A stretch of DNA of 64,000 nt, taken from contig NZ_FNFY01000008.1 in NCBI RefSeq assembly GCF_900101075.1, positions 11,181-75,180 of the forward strand, in the 5' to 3' direction. The notes below the pieces were generated by a model. The model made no database searches. It saw only the letters and a list, made by a program, of their open reading frames with translations, and had not been told where the DNA came from. Source of the DNA: Lacicoccus qingdaonensis. Its GTDB lineage: Bacteria > Bacillota > Bacilli > Staphylococcales > Salinicoccaceae. Every line of letters starts with the position of its first letter. Position 1 is the stretch's first letter. A program made the translations under genes and the position numbers. Positions 26,125 through 37,243 of this stretch are shown here, in pieces.

Positions 26125-27178
26125 TGCTCACCGACGCCCCCTTCTTACCATCCATCTGTCCCGCTTCAACTCGCCTCTCCATATCTTTCTGATCAATGGA
26201 ATTATCCAGATAAAAGTTTTTATAACACGTACACCTCACCTGGTGTCCCGGTGCAATTTCCCGGAGTTCAGGCTTATGCTCATGCGCTTCCGGCCCGATC
26301 CATGGGATTCTGGGTGCGAATCTGCAGCCGTCCCGGTCCATCTTATTGAGTGCCGGTACGACGCCTTGTATGACGTGCAGTTTTCCGCCAAGCAGCTCCT
26401 CTGACGGCAGCGAGTTTAATAATGACCGTGTATACGGGTGCTGTGGATTGGTAAACAGTTCCTTTACAGGCGCCATTTCCACAATCTGCCCCGCATACAT
26501 CACCGCCACCCTGTCGGCCATCTCGGCCACAACGCCCAGGTCATGTGTAATCAATAAAACCCCGGAACCGAGGTCATCCTGCAACTCACGGATCAGATCG
26601 AGTATTTGTGCCTGAATCGTCACGTCAAGTGCCGTTGTCGGCTCATCGGCGATGAGCAGCTTCGGCCGGTTTGCGATGGCGATTGCAATTACCACACGCT
26701 GGCGCATCCCTCCGGACAATTCATGCGGATAGGCATTGGCCACACGTTCAGGACGCGGAATGCCTACTCTGTCAAGCAGTTCTATAGTATATGCTTCACG
26801 CTCGCTTTTTCTTTTTGTATTATGGATTGTCAGTGTTTCCAAAATCTGGTGCTTGATTTTCATCAACGGGTTGAGTGCCGTCATCGGATCCTGGAATATC
26901 ATCGCGATGTTTCCGCCTCTGATTTTATTCATCTTGCGTTCATTATTTTTAAGCAGGTCCTGTTCCTGGAATAAAACTTCTCCGGATACTCTTGCGTGGC
27001 TATGTAACCCCATCAGTGAAAATGCCGTCGCACTTTTACCCGAACCGGATTCCCCGACCAGTGCAAGCACTTCATTTTCCCGGATTCGCATATTTACATC
27101 ATCAACAGCTGGAAAATATTCACCATCAATTTTGAATGAAGTCGTTAAATTATTGACCTCCAAAAGATGTTTAGCCAT
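26117..27178 (-). CDS. oppD: Oligopeptide ABC transporter ATPase OppD
   Basis: 353-residue ATPase with Walker [14 protein letters not shown], signature [15 protein letters not shown] and Walker [14 protein letters not shown]. The C-terminal family extension contains the cysteine positions CRFAPR and VRCTCY, which in related Opp/Dpp ATPases can hold an iron-sulfur cluster. First gene of the operon. The ATG is fixed by an in-frame stop just upstream; the ribosome site is weak. Confidence 0.94.
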   Translation of the reverse strand: MAKHLLEVNNLTTSFKIDGEYFPAVDDVNMRIRENEVLALVGESGSGKSATAFSLMGLHSHARVSGEVLFQEQDLLKNNERKMNKIRGGNIAMIFQDPMTALNPLMKIKHQILETLTIHNTKRKSEREAYTIELLDRVGIPRPERVANAYPHELSGGMRQRVVIAIAIANRPKLLIADEPTTALDVTIQAQILDLIRELQDDLGSGVLLITHDLGVVAEMADRVAVMYAGQIVEMAPVKELFTNPQHPYTRSLLNSLPSEELLGGKLHVIQGVVPALNKMDRDGCRFAPRIPWIGPEAHEHKPELREIAPGHQVRCTCYKNFYLDNSIDQKDMERRVEAGQMDGKKGASVSNE

Positions 27179-27250
27179 TAACCATCACCCATCTCTCCTT
27201 CAATTATTATTAAGCCCCTGTTATATTTAAAGTGTCGAAACATTCTAACA

Positions 27251-27256
27251 ATTATA
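27251..27256 (-). promoter_or_regulatory. Predicted -10 box of the opp operon
   Basis: TATAAT on the minus strand about 75 bases upstream of oppD. No convincing -35 box is seen. It lies in the 487-base divergent gap between oppD and the small plus-strand gene at 27666, which also holds a cre site and a long palindrome. Confidence 0.35.
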
Positions 27257-27506
27257 CCACTTTTTAAAAAATGTCTTTAAACTATTCTTCATATGCTTTT
27301 TGTTTTTCACAATCTCTCATTATCTTTGTGATTTTAGAATTGAGAGACTTTTTAAATAATATCACATCTTAGTCACATTGTAATTATTCAATCTTGAATT
27401 TTCAATAGTAACTTCAACATTTTGGCATAATACGGGTTAACGGATTTAAATATACACCATTGAATATTTATTTTCAATGACATATTTGTAATGAATGCTT
27501 GTTATA

Positions 27507-27520
27507 TGAAAGCGATTACA
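27507..27520. promoter_or_regulatory. CcpA (cre) site
   Basis: TGAAAGCGATTACA fits the cre consensus TGWAANCGNTNWCA at every position. It lies in the oppD / DUF2929 divergent gap, so CcpA could act on either side or on the glp genes further downstream. Confidence 0.65.
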
Positions 27521-27543
27521 TAGGAACCCTTTACTGGTAATGG

Positions 27544-27564
27544 TTTCACAAAGACTTTGTGAAA
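27544..27564. promoter_or_regulatory. Perfect 21-bp palindrome, possible operator
   Basis: TTTCACAAAG and CTTTGTGAAA flank a single central A. The arms resemble TTGTGAA redox-regulator half sites in inverted order. It lies about 100 bases upstream of the plus-strand gene at 27666. The regulator is unknown. Confidence 0.5.
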
Positions 27565-27665
27565 AAAATATTTAATGAATACTTTTATTGCCATGTACCT
27601 ATACTTTTTATCTTATTTGTATTATTATATAGAGTAGTTAAATATGTTTAGGAGTTGTCGCTGCC

Positions 27666-27851
27666 ATGAAATATATCGTTACATTCGTTTGGGCATTAAT
27701 GCTGTCGCAAATGGTCAACTTTATATTGAACAGTCTTGCCGGCGGTGGACCGTACAGTTTTATGAGCGGTATACTGCTCGCAGTATTGATCACCCTGACT
27801 GTTTTCGTTTTGGATATCATGATGAAAGATCCTGACGAAGCTGCCGAATAA
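27666..27851 (+). CDS. Small membrane protein, DUF2929 (YjzD-like)
   Basis: 61 residues with two predicted membrane helices (about 3-25 and 32-52) and a short acidic tail (DPDEAAE). Size and sequence style match the DUF2929 proteins found near fabHF in staphylococci and bacilli; no function is established. The ATG lies behind AGGAG with a somewhat long spacing. It has its own terminator before glpP. Confidence 0.75.
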   Translation: MKYIVTFVWALMLSQMVNFILNSLAGGGPYSFMSGILLAVLITLTVFVLDIMMKDPDEAAE

Positions 27852-27867
27852 AAAGCAGCAAACGTTC

Positions 27868-27905
27868 TCCCCACTGCTGAATTTCAGCGGATGGGGTTTT
27901 TATTT
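27868..27905 (+). terminator. Terminator of the DUF2929 gene
   Basis: CCCCA..GCTGAA pairs with TTCAGC..TGGGG and is followed by TTTTTAT, just after the small gene and before glpP. Confidence 0.8.
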
Positions 27906-27932
27906 ATCATTAAAAGATAATCGAGGTTAAAC

Positions 27933-28469
27933 ATGACAAATATTTTACCTGCAATACGTTCATTGAAAGATTTTGAAAAATTGATTGGGAGTCCTTATAA
28001 GAAGGTTGTTTTATTGGATATCCACATCGGCAACCTTGCGAGTCATATGAAAGAGATGCGTGACCATGGTTTCCAGGTGTATATCCATCTGGATCTGATC
28101 AAGGGGCTTGCCATTAATAATGAAGCGCTTGAATATATTCATCAGAAGTTCAAGCCGTACGGCATTATTACGACCCGTGGGAAGTTGATCAACAAAGCAA
28201 AGTCGATGAAACTTAAAACGATTCTTCGTGTCTTTCTGATTGATTCGTCGTCTGTAGAGAAGAGTATAGATATGATCAATCAGACCAGTCCCGACTACAT
28301 TGAGTTACTGCCGGGAATCGTGCCGAAGATGATTCATTTTTATACACATACCCAAAATGTTGATGTCATTGCAGGCGGACTGATTGAAACGCAACAGGAA
28401 GTCAATCAGGCGATCGAGGCAGGTGCCAATTTCGTCACCACATCAAAAAAAGATTTATGGTTCGATTGA
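27933..28469 (+). CDS. glpP: Glycerol uptake operon antiterminator GlpP
   Basis: 178-residue RNA-binding regulator that, with glycerol-3-phosphate, allows transcription through the leader terminator of glp genes. The TIM-barrel-like sequence has VVLLDIHIGNL near the N-terminus, YIHLDLIKGL, PYGIITTRGKLI and the phosphate-binding-type end VIAGGLIETQ with FVTTSKKDLW. Its target hairpin is present right downstream, before glpF. GAGG precedes the ATG. Confidence 0.93.
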   Translation: MTNILPAIRSLKDFEKLIGSPYKKVVLLDIHIGNLASHMKEMRDHGFQVYIHLDLIKGLAINNEALEYIHQKFKPYGIITTRGKLINKAKSMKLKTILRVFLIDSSSVEKSIDMINQTSPDYIELLPGIVPKMIHFYTHTQNVDVIAGGLIETQQEVNQAIEAGANFVTTSKKDLWFD

Positions 28470-28477
28470 ATTAAAAT

Positions 28478-28506
28478 TTGACTTTTCAAAAACGAGAGGT
28501 TATATT
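28478..28506 (+). promoter_or_regulatory. glpF-glpK promoter
   Basis: -35 TTGACT and -10 TATATT with a 17-base spacer, a good sigma-A promoter. It gives a leader of about 105 bases that contains the GlpP-controlled hairpin. Confidence 0.75.
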
Positions 28507-28536
28507 TTAAACAAGTTAATAGCGATGGAGAATCAG

Positions 28537-28579
28537 AGTCCGCATTTATAGTATTCCTACTATAACTGTGGACTTTTTT
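28537..28579 (+). promoter_or_regulatory. GlpP-controlled leader terminator of glpFK
   Basis: AGTCCGCA.TTATAGTA pairs with TACTATAA.TGTGGACT (one mismatch in 17) around TTCC, followed by six T. This is a strong intrinsic terminator between promoter and glpF. GlpP bound to glycerol-3-phosphate is expected to prevent its formation. The segment AGCGATGGAGAATC just upstream is the likely antiterminator partner. Confidence 0.82.
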
Positions 28580-28617
28580 AATACCTATTAACAAAATTAC
28601 AAAGGGGGAAATAAGTT

Positions 28618-29436
28618 ATGAATGCTTATATTGCAGAATTCGTAGGTACCGCCATACTCATACTGTTTGGTACCGGCGTTGTCGCAAACGTCAATTTGAA
28701 GGGGTCGCTTGCCCAGGGGGCCGGCTGGGTCGTCATCGCTTTCGGCTGGGGGTTCGCTGTAACATTCGGCGTCTACGCCGTCGGCCAGTTTTCAGACGCC
28801 CACATCAATCCGGCAGTGACACTCGGCTTTGCATTTGCCGGAGAATTTCCATGGGTTGATGTTGTTCCGTACATCATCGCACAGGTTTTAGGTGCCATGG
28901 TCGGTGCGTTACTCGTGTGGCTGCACTTCATGCCGCACTTTAAAGCGGAGGAAGATGCAGGCACCAAGCTCGGTGTTTATGCAACGGGCGCTGTCTATCC
29001 GAACTATGTCGCCAACTTCGCGAGTGAGATGATCGGTACGTTCATACTGGTAATGGGACTTTTATTTATCGGAGCAAATGAATTTACTGAAGGTCTTAAT
29101 CCATTGATTGTCGGCTTCCTGATTACCGCGATCGGCCTGTCACTCGGCGGAACGACCGGCTATGCGATCAATCCGGCGCGTGACTTCGGCCCGAGACTCG
29201 CGCACTTTTTGATGCCGATTCCCGGCAAGGGCGGTTCGAACTGGAAATACTCACCTGTACCTATTTTAGGGCCGCTTTCAGGGGGCGCTCTGGGTGCTGC
29301 AGTCTACAACACCGTCTTCTTGAGTGCACCGGATGTCTACCTGGTTGCAGCGATCATCTTCGTGATTGCCGTGCTCGTTTTCGGGGTATTCTTAAACAAG
29401 GCGATTTTAAAAGAAGAAACATCCAAATTAATGTAA
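28618..29436 (+). CDS. glpF: Glycerol uptake facilitator GlpF
   Basis: 272-residue aquaglyceroporin with six helices and two NPA half-helices: HINPAVTLG (Asn64) and AINPARDFGPRL. The Asp after the second NPA motif marks a glycerol-type channel. It lets glycerol diffuse in, and GlpK traps it. First gene after the GlpP-dependent leader; glpK follows after 18 bases. Confidence 0.96.
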   Translation: MNAYIAEFVGTAILILFGTGVVANVNLKGSLAQGAGWVVIAFGWGFAVTFGVYAVGQFSDAHINPAVTLGFAFAGEFPWVDVVPYIIAQVLGAMVGALLVWLHFMPHFKAEEDAGTKLGVYATGAVYPNYVANFASEMIGTFILVMGLLFIGANEFTEGLNPLIVGFLITAIGLSLGGTTGYAINPARDFGPRLAHFLMPIPGKGGSNWKYSPVPILGPLSGGALGAAVYNTVFLSAPDVYLVAAIIFVIAVLVFGVFLNKAILKEETSKLM

Positions 29437-30969
<1,533 letters not shown>

Positions 30970-31013
30970 GTTTATTCATATAGAAATACCAATCATTTAG
31001 GAGGATTTGCAAC

Positions 31014-32675
31014 ATGTTAAATATGTTAACCAGAAAAGATCAACTTGAGCATATGGAAAAAGTCGATTATGATGTCGTGGTGATTGGTGGTGGGATAACC
31101 GGTGCAGGTGTTGCACTGGACGCAGCAAAACGGGGTATGAAAGTCGCTTTGGTGGAGATGCAGGACTTTGCAGCAGGTACATCGAGCCGCAGTACGAAAC
31201 TTGTTCACGGCGGTCTGCGCTATTTGAAGCAGATGCAGATCGGTGTGGTCAGATCCACGGGTATCGAACGTGCAGTCGTTTACGAAAACGGACCGCATGT
31301 CACGACACCTGAATGGATGCTGCTGCCTTTTCATAAAGGCGGTTCGTACGGCGAGACGATGACGAGCATCGGGCTGAAAGTCTATGATGCACTCGCAAGA
31401 GTCAAAAAAGGTGAACGCCGTCAGATGCTTTCTGTCGACGACGTTATAAATAAAGAACCTCTCGTCAAGCAGGATGGCCTGCTCGGCGGCGGTTACTACG
31501 TCGAGTACAAAACAGATGATGCAAGGCTCACGATCGAAGTGATGAAAAAAGCCGTTGAATTTGGTGCAGACCCCGTCAATTACATGAAATCAACTGGTTT
31601 CGTATATGACAAAGGGCAAGTCGTCGGCATTCGTGCACAGGATGAACTCGGTGGCCGTGAATATCAAATTTTAGGCCGCCGGGTAATAAACGCCGCCGGC
31701 CCATGGGTCGACGAAGTGCGGGAAGAAGACCCTGCTTCTAAAGATATCAAGAAGCATATCGTCTTATCAAAAGGCGTTCATATCGTCTTCGATAAGAGTG
31801 ATTTCCCACTCGGGCAGGCCATTTATTTCGATACGAAAGATGATGGCAGAATGATGTTCGCCATTCCTAGAAACGGTAAAACATATGTCGGGACAACGGA
31901 TACATTTTATGATGAAAATATCGCAAAACCGATTGCAACGCAGGAAGACCGGGATTATCTGCTGAAGAATGTGAACTATATGTTCCCTGATTTGAATTTA
32001 GCTGATGGTGATATCGAATCCAGCTGGGCAGGCATCCGTCCATTGATTCAGCAGCCGGGCAAAGGCCCTTCTGAATTATCCAGAAAAGATGAAATCTGGG
32101 TGGCTGACAGCAAGCTGATCAATATTGCGGGCGGTAAACTCACAGGGTACCGTCATATGGCTGAAGATATCGTGAACCGTGTGGCGAAAGAACTGAAGAA
32201 GGAATACGGTCTGAAGTTCAAAGATTGTGATACGGAAAACCAGGTCATTTCCGGCGGCGATGTCGGCGGCAGTAATCACTTCGAGGCATTCATCGAAGCA
32301 GAAGCTTCGAAAGCGGAGTCTTTCGGACTGACGAAAGAAGAAGGCCGTACGGTTGCCGGCAAGTACGGCAGCAACGCAGATGAGATATTTAAGCTCGCCA
32401 GTGCAGTTGATTCGGATAATGAATACAACCTGCCGCCTGTCGAGTATGCCAAAGTGATCTACAGCATCCAGAATGAAATGACCGCCAAGCCGACAGACTA
32501 CTTCGTCCGCCGTACAGGCGATCTTTATTTCGACGTCAGTCTGGTTGAGAAATATCAGGACGGCGTCGTCGCTCTCATGCAGAACACACTCGGCTGGAGC
32601 GATGAAACCAAATATCAGATGGTGGAAGAACTGGAGCTTGCGCTCAAGAATGCGCTCGGCGAATTTGTAAAATAG
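31014..32675 (+). CDS. glpD: Aerobic glycerol-3-phosphate dehydrogenase GlpD
   Basis: 553-residue membrane-associated flavoprotein that oxidises glycerol-3-phosphate to dihydroxyacetone phosphate and feeds electrons to menaquinone. The FAD motif GGGITGAG is at 25-32, followed by [17 protein letters not shown]. The ATG follows AGGAGG. It lies 44 bases after glpK with no clear terminator between, so at least partial cotranscription is likely. It ends at a strong terminator. Confidence 0.97.
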   Translation: MLNMLTRKDQLEHMEKVDYDVVVIGGGITGAGVALDAAKRGMKVALVEMQDFAAGTSSRSTKLVHGGLRYLKQMQIGVVRSTGIERAVVYENGPHVTTPEWMLLPFHKGGSYGETMTSIGLKVYDALARVKKGERRQMLSVDDVINKEPLVKQDGLLGGGYYVEYKTDDARLTIEVMKKAVEFGADPVNYMKSTGFVYDKGQVVGIRAQDELGGREYQILGRRVINAAGPWVDEVREEDPASKDIKKHIVLSKGVHIVFDKSDFPLGQAIYFDTKDDGRMMFAIPRNGKTYVGTTDTFYDENIAKPIATQEDRDYLLKNVNYMFPDLNLADGDIESSWAGIRPLIQQPGKGPSELSRKDEIWVADSKLINIAGGKLTGYRHMAEDIVNRVAKELKKEYGLKFKDCDTENQVISGGDVGGSNHFEAFIEAEASKAESFGLTKEEGRTVAGKYGSNADEIFKLASAVDSDNEYNLPPVEYAKVIYSIQNEMTAKPTDYFVRRTGDLYFDVSLVEKYQDGVVALMQNTLGWSDETKYQMVEELELALKNALGEFVK

Positions 32676-32688
32676 ATTTTTAGGTTGG

Positions 32689-32721
32689 ATCCCCTGTCAG
32701 GTGATGGCAGGGGATTTTTTT
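32689..32721 (+). terminator. Terminator of glpD
   Basis: ATCCCCTG/CAGGGGAT stem with a nine-plus-base loop and seven T. Confidence 0.88.
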
Positions 32722-32771
32722 ATGGTTGGTTTGAGGGGAGTTACGGAGCTCAAGAACGTGTGTTAAATGGA

Positions 32772-32853
32772 TTTTAACAGGTACTCGTCACGCCCGCGAG
32801 TGCCTGCAGAACTTTTAACAGGTACTCGTCACACCCGCGAATGCCTGCAAAAC
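32772..32853. repeat. Tandem repeat B: two copies of a 41-bp hairpin unit
   Basis: Units start TTTTAACAGG at 32772 and 32813, exactly 41 bases apart. Each folds as CAGGTACTCG with CGAGTGCCTG (or CGAATGCCTG) around a short loop, with one G-U pair. The sequence is unrelated to family A, but the period and the convergent location (glpD/clpB) are the same. Confidence 0.9.
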
Positions 32854-32868
32854 CCCAAAAACATAAAG

Positions 32869-32920
32869 ATGCCCCGGAAGTTGAGGTCAGCCTCTCGTTC
32901 CGGGGCATGGTTTTTATTTT
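32869..32920 (-). terminator. Terminator of clpB
   Basis: ATGCCCCGGAA/TTCCGGGGCAT stem with an inner GAGG/CCTC stem. Runs of A and T on both sides mean it can stop transcripts from both directions. Confidence 0.85.
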
Positions 32921-32928
32921 CCACTGAA

Positions 32929-35520
32929 TTATTTTTTTTCGAATTTAAGTTCGCCGTCAGCATAGTCGACTTTGAAGTTCAGGCCTTCGACCAGGTCGCT
33001 TTCGATCATCTTGCGGGCGAGTGGTGTCTCAATGTGTCTGGTGATGAAGCGTTTCAGCGGGCGGGCGCCGAATTGGGGTTCGTATGCTTCATCTGTAATC
33101 CAGCTTTTCGCGGCGTCTGAAACTTCGACGCTCATGTGCTGGGAATCGAGTCTGCGGTTCAGATCGACGATCAGTTTGTCGACAATCATGCCCATGTTGT
33201 CTTTCGATAATGGGCTGAACATGACGATGTCGTCCATGCGGTTGATGATTTCCGGCTTGAAGTACATGTGGACTTCGTTCATCACGGTATCTTTGACTTC
33301 GTCCGTCAGCACGCCGTCATTTTCAACCGCATCGAGCAGATGTCCGGAGCCGATGTTTGAAGTCATGATGATGATTGTGTTTCTGAAATCGACTGAACGT
33401 CCTTTCGAGTCTGTCAGACGTCCTTCGTCCAGCAGCTGAAGCAGGATGTTGAATACATCATTGTGCGCCTTCTCCACTTCATCGAGCAGGATGACGGAGT
33501 ACGGCTGCCGGCGGATGGCTTCAGTCAGCTGACCGCCCTCTTCGTGGCCGACATAGCCCGGCGGTGCGCCGATGAGTCTTGAAACGGCGTGTTTTTCCAT
33601 ATATTCACTCATATCGATCCGGATCATGTGCTTCTCGGAGTCGAACATCGTCGACGCAAGTGTTTTGGCAAGTTCTGTCTTGCCGACACCGGTCGGTCCT
33701 AAAAATAAAAAGCTCCCGATCGGACGGTCCGGGTCCTTGATGCCGGCTCTTGCACGGATGACAGCATCCGCAACCAGATCGACGGCCTCATCCTGGCCGA
33801 CGACGCGTTCATGCAGAATATCCGACAGCTTGAGCAGCTTGTCCTTTTCGGTTTCAACGAGTTTCGAAACCGGGATGCCGGTCCACGTGCTGACGATATA
33901 GCCGATCTCCTCTTCGGTCACGACTTCGCGGATGATCCGGTTTTCACCGGCACTCGCTTCCTGCAGGTTGTCCTCATACTCGGCCAGTTCCTTTTCAAGC
34001 TGAGGCAGCCTGCCGTGTCTGAGTTCTGCGGCACGCTCCAGTTCATAATTGTTTTCCGCTTCTTCAAGTTCCTGCCTTGCCTTGTCGACTTCGGCACGCT
34101 TTTCGTTCACGCGCCCGATCTGTTCCTTCTCTTTTTCGACACGCTGGGACAGGCTCGCCTGTGCTTCGCGCGCTTCCGACAATTCCTTCTGCAGTTCATC
34201 GAGGCGCAGTCTTGATACGGAATCATCTTCATTTTTAAGTGCCTGCTCCTCGATTTCAAGCTGCATGACGCGTCGGTTGATCTGATCCAGCTCGGTCGGA
34301 TTCGAACCCATTTCCGTACGGATCGTGGCGCTCGCCTGGTCCATCAGGTCGATCGCCTTGTCCGGCAGAAATCTGTCCGTAATGTAACGGTCGGATAATT
34401 CCGCAGCCGCAACAAGGGCGCGGTCAGTAATTCTGACACCGTGGTGGACTTCATAACGCTCTTTCAGTCCGCGCAGAATGGAGATTGTATCTTCGACATC
34501 CGGCTCCGGTACCTGCACTTTCTGAAAACGGCGTTCCAATGCGGAATCCTTTTCGATATATTCGCGGTACTCATTCAGCGTCGTCGCACCGATACAGTGC
34601 AGTTCGCCCCTCGCGAGCATCGGCTTCAGCATATTTCCCGCATCCATGGCACCTTCAGTTTTACCGGCACCGACAAGCATGTGGATTTCATCTATGAATA
34701 AAATGATCCGGCCTTCGGATTCTTTTATTTCCTTCAGGACGGCTTTCAGACGCTCTTCGAATTCACCGCGGTATTTCGCACCGGCGACGAGTGCTGAAAG
34801 ATCCAGTTCGAAAATGGTCTTATCCATCAGACTGTCCGGCACGTCGCGTCTGACGATCCGCTGTGCCAGCCCTTCGACGATTGCCGTCTTACCGACACCC
34901 GGCTCCCCGATCAGTACCGGGTTGTTTTTTCTTTTACGGCTTAAAATGCGCACGGTACTTCTCACTTCTTCATCACGGCCGATGACGGGGTCGACGTTTC
35001 CCTGCCTGACCTCTTCGACCAGGTCACGGCCGTATTTTTCCAGCACTTCATATTGTACTTCAGGATTTTGTGATGTCACATGATTCCCTCCTCTGATTTT
35101 CTCTATGACTTCCTTGACAATTTCATCTTTGTTTCCGACAGTTTCTTTCATTATATTGTCATTCTGGATCGCAGCAAGCAGCATATGTTCCTGGGATATG
35201 AATGTATCTCCCATTTCAGCCATATATTTCTCCGCCCGGTTCACAATCGCTGTAAATCCGTTTGACATGTACTGGCCGTACTGGACATTCTCGCCGGTGA
35301 CCACATTATATTTCTGCAGTTTTTCGTCATATTTTTCAATGAGTGCATCCACATCGATATTGACGCGTTCCAATATATCTCTCGACATGCTTTCATCGAT
35401 GGCAAGCATCGCTTTTACCACCGCTTCAGATTCTATCGCCTGCAGTTTCAAATCCACCGATATGCTCTGCGCACGTTCGATGATCGACTGCACTTGATAG
35501 GTCATTTTATTTATATCCAT
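32929..35520 (-). CDS. clpB: ATP-dependent disaggregase ClpB
   Basis: 863-residue Hsp100 chaperone that resolves protein aggregates with DnaK. The order is an N domain (1-145), AAA1 with Walker A GEPGVGKT, the long coiled-coil middle domain (about 410-525, rich in Glu, Arg and Leu) and AAA2 with Walker A GPTGVGKT. No ClpP-binding tripeptide is evident, as expected for ClpB. A GTG three codons upstream abuts the ribosome site, so the ATG at 35520 ([12 protein letters not shown]) is chosen. A CtsR operator lies about 30 bases upstream. Confidence 0.97.
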   Translation of the reverse strand: MDINKMTYQVQSIIERAQSISVDLKLQAIESEAVVKAMLAIDESMSRDILERVNIDVDALIEKYDEKLQKYNVVTGENVQYGQYMSNGFTAIVNRAEKYMAEMGDTFISQEHMLLAAIQNDNIMKETVGNKDEIVKEVIEKIRGGNHVTSQNPEVQYEVLEKYGRDLVEEVRQGNVDPVIGRDEEVRSTVRILSRKRKNNPVLIGEPGVGKTAIVEGLAQRIVRRDVPDSLMDKTIFELDLSALVAGAKYRGEFEERLKAVLKEIKESEGRIILFIDEIHMLVGAGKTEGAMDAGNMLKPMLARGELHCIGATTLNEYREYIEKDSALERRFQKVQVPEPDVEDTISILRGLKERYEVHHGVRITDRALVAAAELSDRYITDRFLPDKAIDLMDQASATIRTEMGSNPTELDQINRRVMQLEIEEQALKNEDDSVSRLRLDELQKELSEAREAQASLSQRVEKEKEQIGRVNEKRAEVDKARQELEEAENNYELERAAELRHGRLPQLEKELAEYEDNLQEASAGENRIIREVVTEEEIGYIVSTWTGIPVSKLVETEKDKLLKLSDILHERVVGQDEAVDLVADAVIRARAGIKDPDRPIGSFLFLGPTGVGKTELAKTLASTMFDSEKHMIRIDMSEYMEKHAVSRLIGAPPGYVGHEEGGQLTEAIRRQPYSVILLDEVEKAHNDVFNILLQLLDEGRLTDSKGRSVDFRNTIIIMTSNIGSGHLLDAVENDGVLTDEVKDTVMNEVHMYFKPEIINRMDDIVMFSPLSKDNMGMIVDKLIVDLNRRLDSQHMSVEVSDAAKSWITDEAYEPQFGARPLKRFITRHIETPLARKMIESDLVEGLNFKVDYADGELKFEKK

Positions 35521-35548
35521 AAATGTCACCTCACATGAATTTTAAGGG

Positions 35549-35565
35549 TTTGACCTTTTTTGACC
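35549..35565 (-). promoter_or_regulatory. CtsR operator of clpB
   Basis: On the minus strand GGTCAAA is repeated directly with a three-base spacer, matching the CtsR heptad consensus. It overlaps the predicted start region and explains heat and protein-damage control of clpB. Confidence 0.9.
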
Positions 35566-35573
35566 TTAATTTA

Positions 35574-35601
35574 ATTATACTACTTTTTACCCTCTTTTCA
35601 A
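35574..35601 (-). promoter_or_regulatory. clpB promoter
   Basis: -35 TTGAAA and -10 TATAAT, 16 bases apart on the minus strand, immediately upstream of the CtsR repeats. Confidence 0.75.
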
Positions 35602-35666
35602 GTTATTTATCGCTTTTAAATGAAATTTATTTTATACTATAGTTTAGATTTTTAGGAGGCGTATCA

Positions 35667-36488
35667 ATGGAATTTTGGGAACTGATCAAATACATATTTT
35701 TAGGGCTGCTCCAGGGAGTCACCGAACCGATTCCGGTATCATCGAGCGGACACCTGGTAATCGCGAGGGAACTTTTCGGCATCGAGGCAACCGGCCTGTC
35801 CTTTGAAATATTTTTGAATACCGCATCACTGTTCGCTGTTTTATTCATTTACAGAAACGATATCATTAAAATCATTAAAAATTTACTGAGATTTTTATTT
35901 CAGGGAGCGAGGGACGACCAGGCCGTCAAGGATGCAAAGTACACGATGTATCTGATCATCGCGACGATTCCTGTCGGCATCATGGGGCTTCTTTTAAATG
36001 ACGTCATCGGCGACAACATCTCGATCGGTTTCGTCGGCCTGATGCTTCTCATCACGGGCATCGCCCTGTGGTTCATTAAAAATAAGCGCGGTCAGAAGCG
36101 TGACGGCGAACTCACGGTCAAAGACTCCGTCATCGTCGGTCTCTCACAGGTCGTCGCACTGACGCCGGGCGTCAGCCGGAGCGGCGCGACACTGGTCGGG
36201 GCGATGGCCGTCGGACTGAATCAGAAAAACGCGCTCAGATTCGTCTTCCTGCTCTACATCCCCGTGTCACTCGGGACAGCACTGATCGGCATCCCGGACA
36301 TCATAGGCGACCCGAACATCGACACACTGTGGCTCGCATACGTGCTTGCATTCGTGGCATCACTCATTGCGACCTACTACGCACTCAGATGGCTGCAAGG
36401 CGTCATGGAACGCGGCAACCTGATCATATTCAGCTACTACTGTTTTGCACTTGGAACATTTTCAATACTTTACCAGCTCGTATTTTAA
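35667..36488 (+). CDS. uppP: Undecaprenyl-diphosphatase UppP (BacA)
   Basis: 273-residue integral membrane phosphatase that recycles the undecaprenyl carrier lipid for cell-wall synthesis; family members confer bacitracin tolerance. The active-site motifs are GVTEPIPVSSSGHL near the N-terminus and PGVSRSGAT in the middle, followed by several helices. TAGGAGG precedes the ATG. pcp starts 12 bases later, so the two are cotranscribed. Confidence 0.96.
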   Translation: MEFWELIKYIFLGLLQGVTEPIPVSSSGHLVIARELFGIEATGLSFEIFLNTASLFAVLFIYRNDIIKIIKNLLRFLFQGARDDQAVKDAKYTMYLIIATIPVGIMGLLLNDVIGDNISIGFVGLMLLITGIALWFIKNKRGQKRDGELTVKDSVIVGLSQVVALTPGVSRSGATLVGAMAVGLNQKNALRFVFLLYIPVSLGTALIGIPDIIGDPNIDTLWLAYVLAFVASLIATYYALRWLQGVMERGNLIIFSYYCFALGTFSILYQLVF

Positions 36489-36500
36489 GGATGTGTTTTG

Positions 36501-37142
36501 ATGAAAATTCTGGTTACGGGATTCGACCCGTTCGGCGAAGACGATATCAACCCTTCTTATGAAGCCGTGAAGAAACTGCCGGATAAGATCGGCCGGTTTG
36601 AAATCGCGAAGGCGGAGATTCCGACCGTCTTCCGTAAATCAAAAGATGTTTTACGGGAACTCATGGTCAGCGATGATTTCAACTTTGTCCTTGCGGTCGG
36701 TCTCGCCGGCGGCAGAAGTGAAATGTGCGTCGAGCGCGTCGCCATCAACATGGATGACGCGAGAATTCCGGATAATGAGAACAACCAGCCGATCGATGAG
36801 ATGATCGAGCAGGAAGGCCCGCCGGCGTACTTTTCCAATATGCCCGTGAAAAAGATGGTCCAGGCGATGGATGAGGCAGGCGTGCCCTCACGCCTGTCGA
36901 ACACCGCCGGCACGTTCGTCTGCAACCACGTCCTCTACCAGCTCGGCAGCCTCGCGGACACGGAATTCCCCGCTGTGAAGTTCGGGTTCATCCATGTCCC
37001 GTATGCCAAAGAGCATGCTGAAAATAAAAACCGTATGCCCGCGATGCCGCTCGATGATATCGTCAGAGGGCTGCACGCGGCAATCGAAGCGATGGTGGAC
37101 GAGGGCGACGACCTCAGGCGCCCGTTTGGAGAGTTACATTAA
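36501..37142 (+). CDS. pcp: Pyrrolidone-carboxylate peptidase
   Basis: 213-residue C15 cysteine peptidase that removes N-terminal pyroglutamate from peptides. The N-terminus KILVTGFDPFGEDDINPSYE is diagnostic. The catalytic residues are in GRSEMCVERVA (Glu), GTFVCNHVLYQ (Cys) and FIHVPY (His). A TTG one codon upstream exists; the ATG is better spaced from AAGGA. Second gene after uppP, then a terminator. Confidence 0.95.
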   Translation: MKILVTGFDPFGEDDINPSYEAVKKLPDKIGRFEIAKAEIPTVFRKSKDVLRELMVSDDFNFVLAVGLAGGRSEMCVERVAINMDDARIPDNENNQPIDEMIEQEGPPAYFSNMPVKKMVQAMDEAGVPSRLSNTAGTFVCNHVLYQLGSLADTEFPAVKFGFIHVPYAKEHAENKNRMPAMPLDDIVRGLHAAIEAMVDEGDDLRRPFGELH

Positions 37143-37162
37143 TATGATTGAATTTGAAGATC

Positions 37163-37190
37163 AGACGGCTGCGGCCGTCTTTTTATTTTC
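37163..37190 (+). terminator. Terminator of uppP-pcp
   Basis: AGACGGC/GCCGTCT around a four-base loop, followed by TTTTTATTTT. This is the only convergent junction in the window (pcp/sufT) without a hairpin repeat array; it holds just two terminators. Confidence 0.85.
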
Positions 37191-37191
37191 T

Positions 37192-37226
37192 AAAAAGCAA
37201 AAGACCGCCACAATGTGACGGTCTTT
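37192..37226 (-). terminator. Terminator of sufT
   Basis: AAAGACCG/CGGTCTTT stem with an inner CAC/GTG, T-rich on the minus-strand side. Confidence 0.8.
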
Positions 37227-37243
37227 CGTTATATAGTCATCTA

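Noticed and set aside
27405-27430. CodY box near GAATTTTCAATAG
   Set aside because: Only the first half of the consensus matches; the second half has several mismatches in AT-rich DNA.
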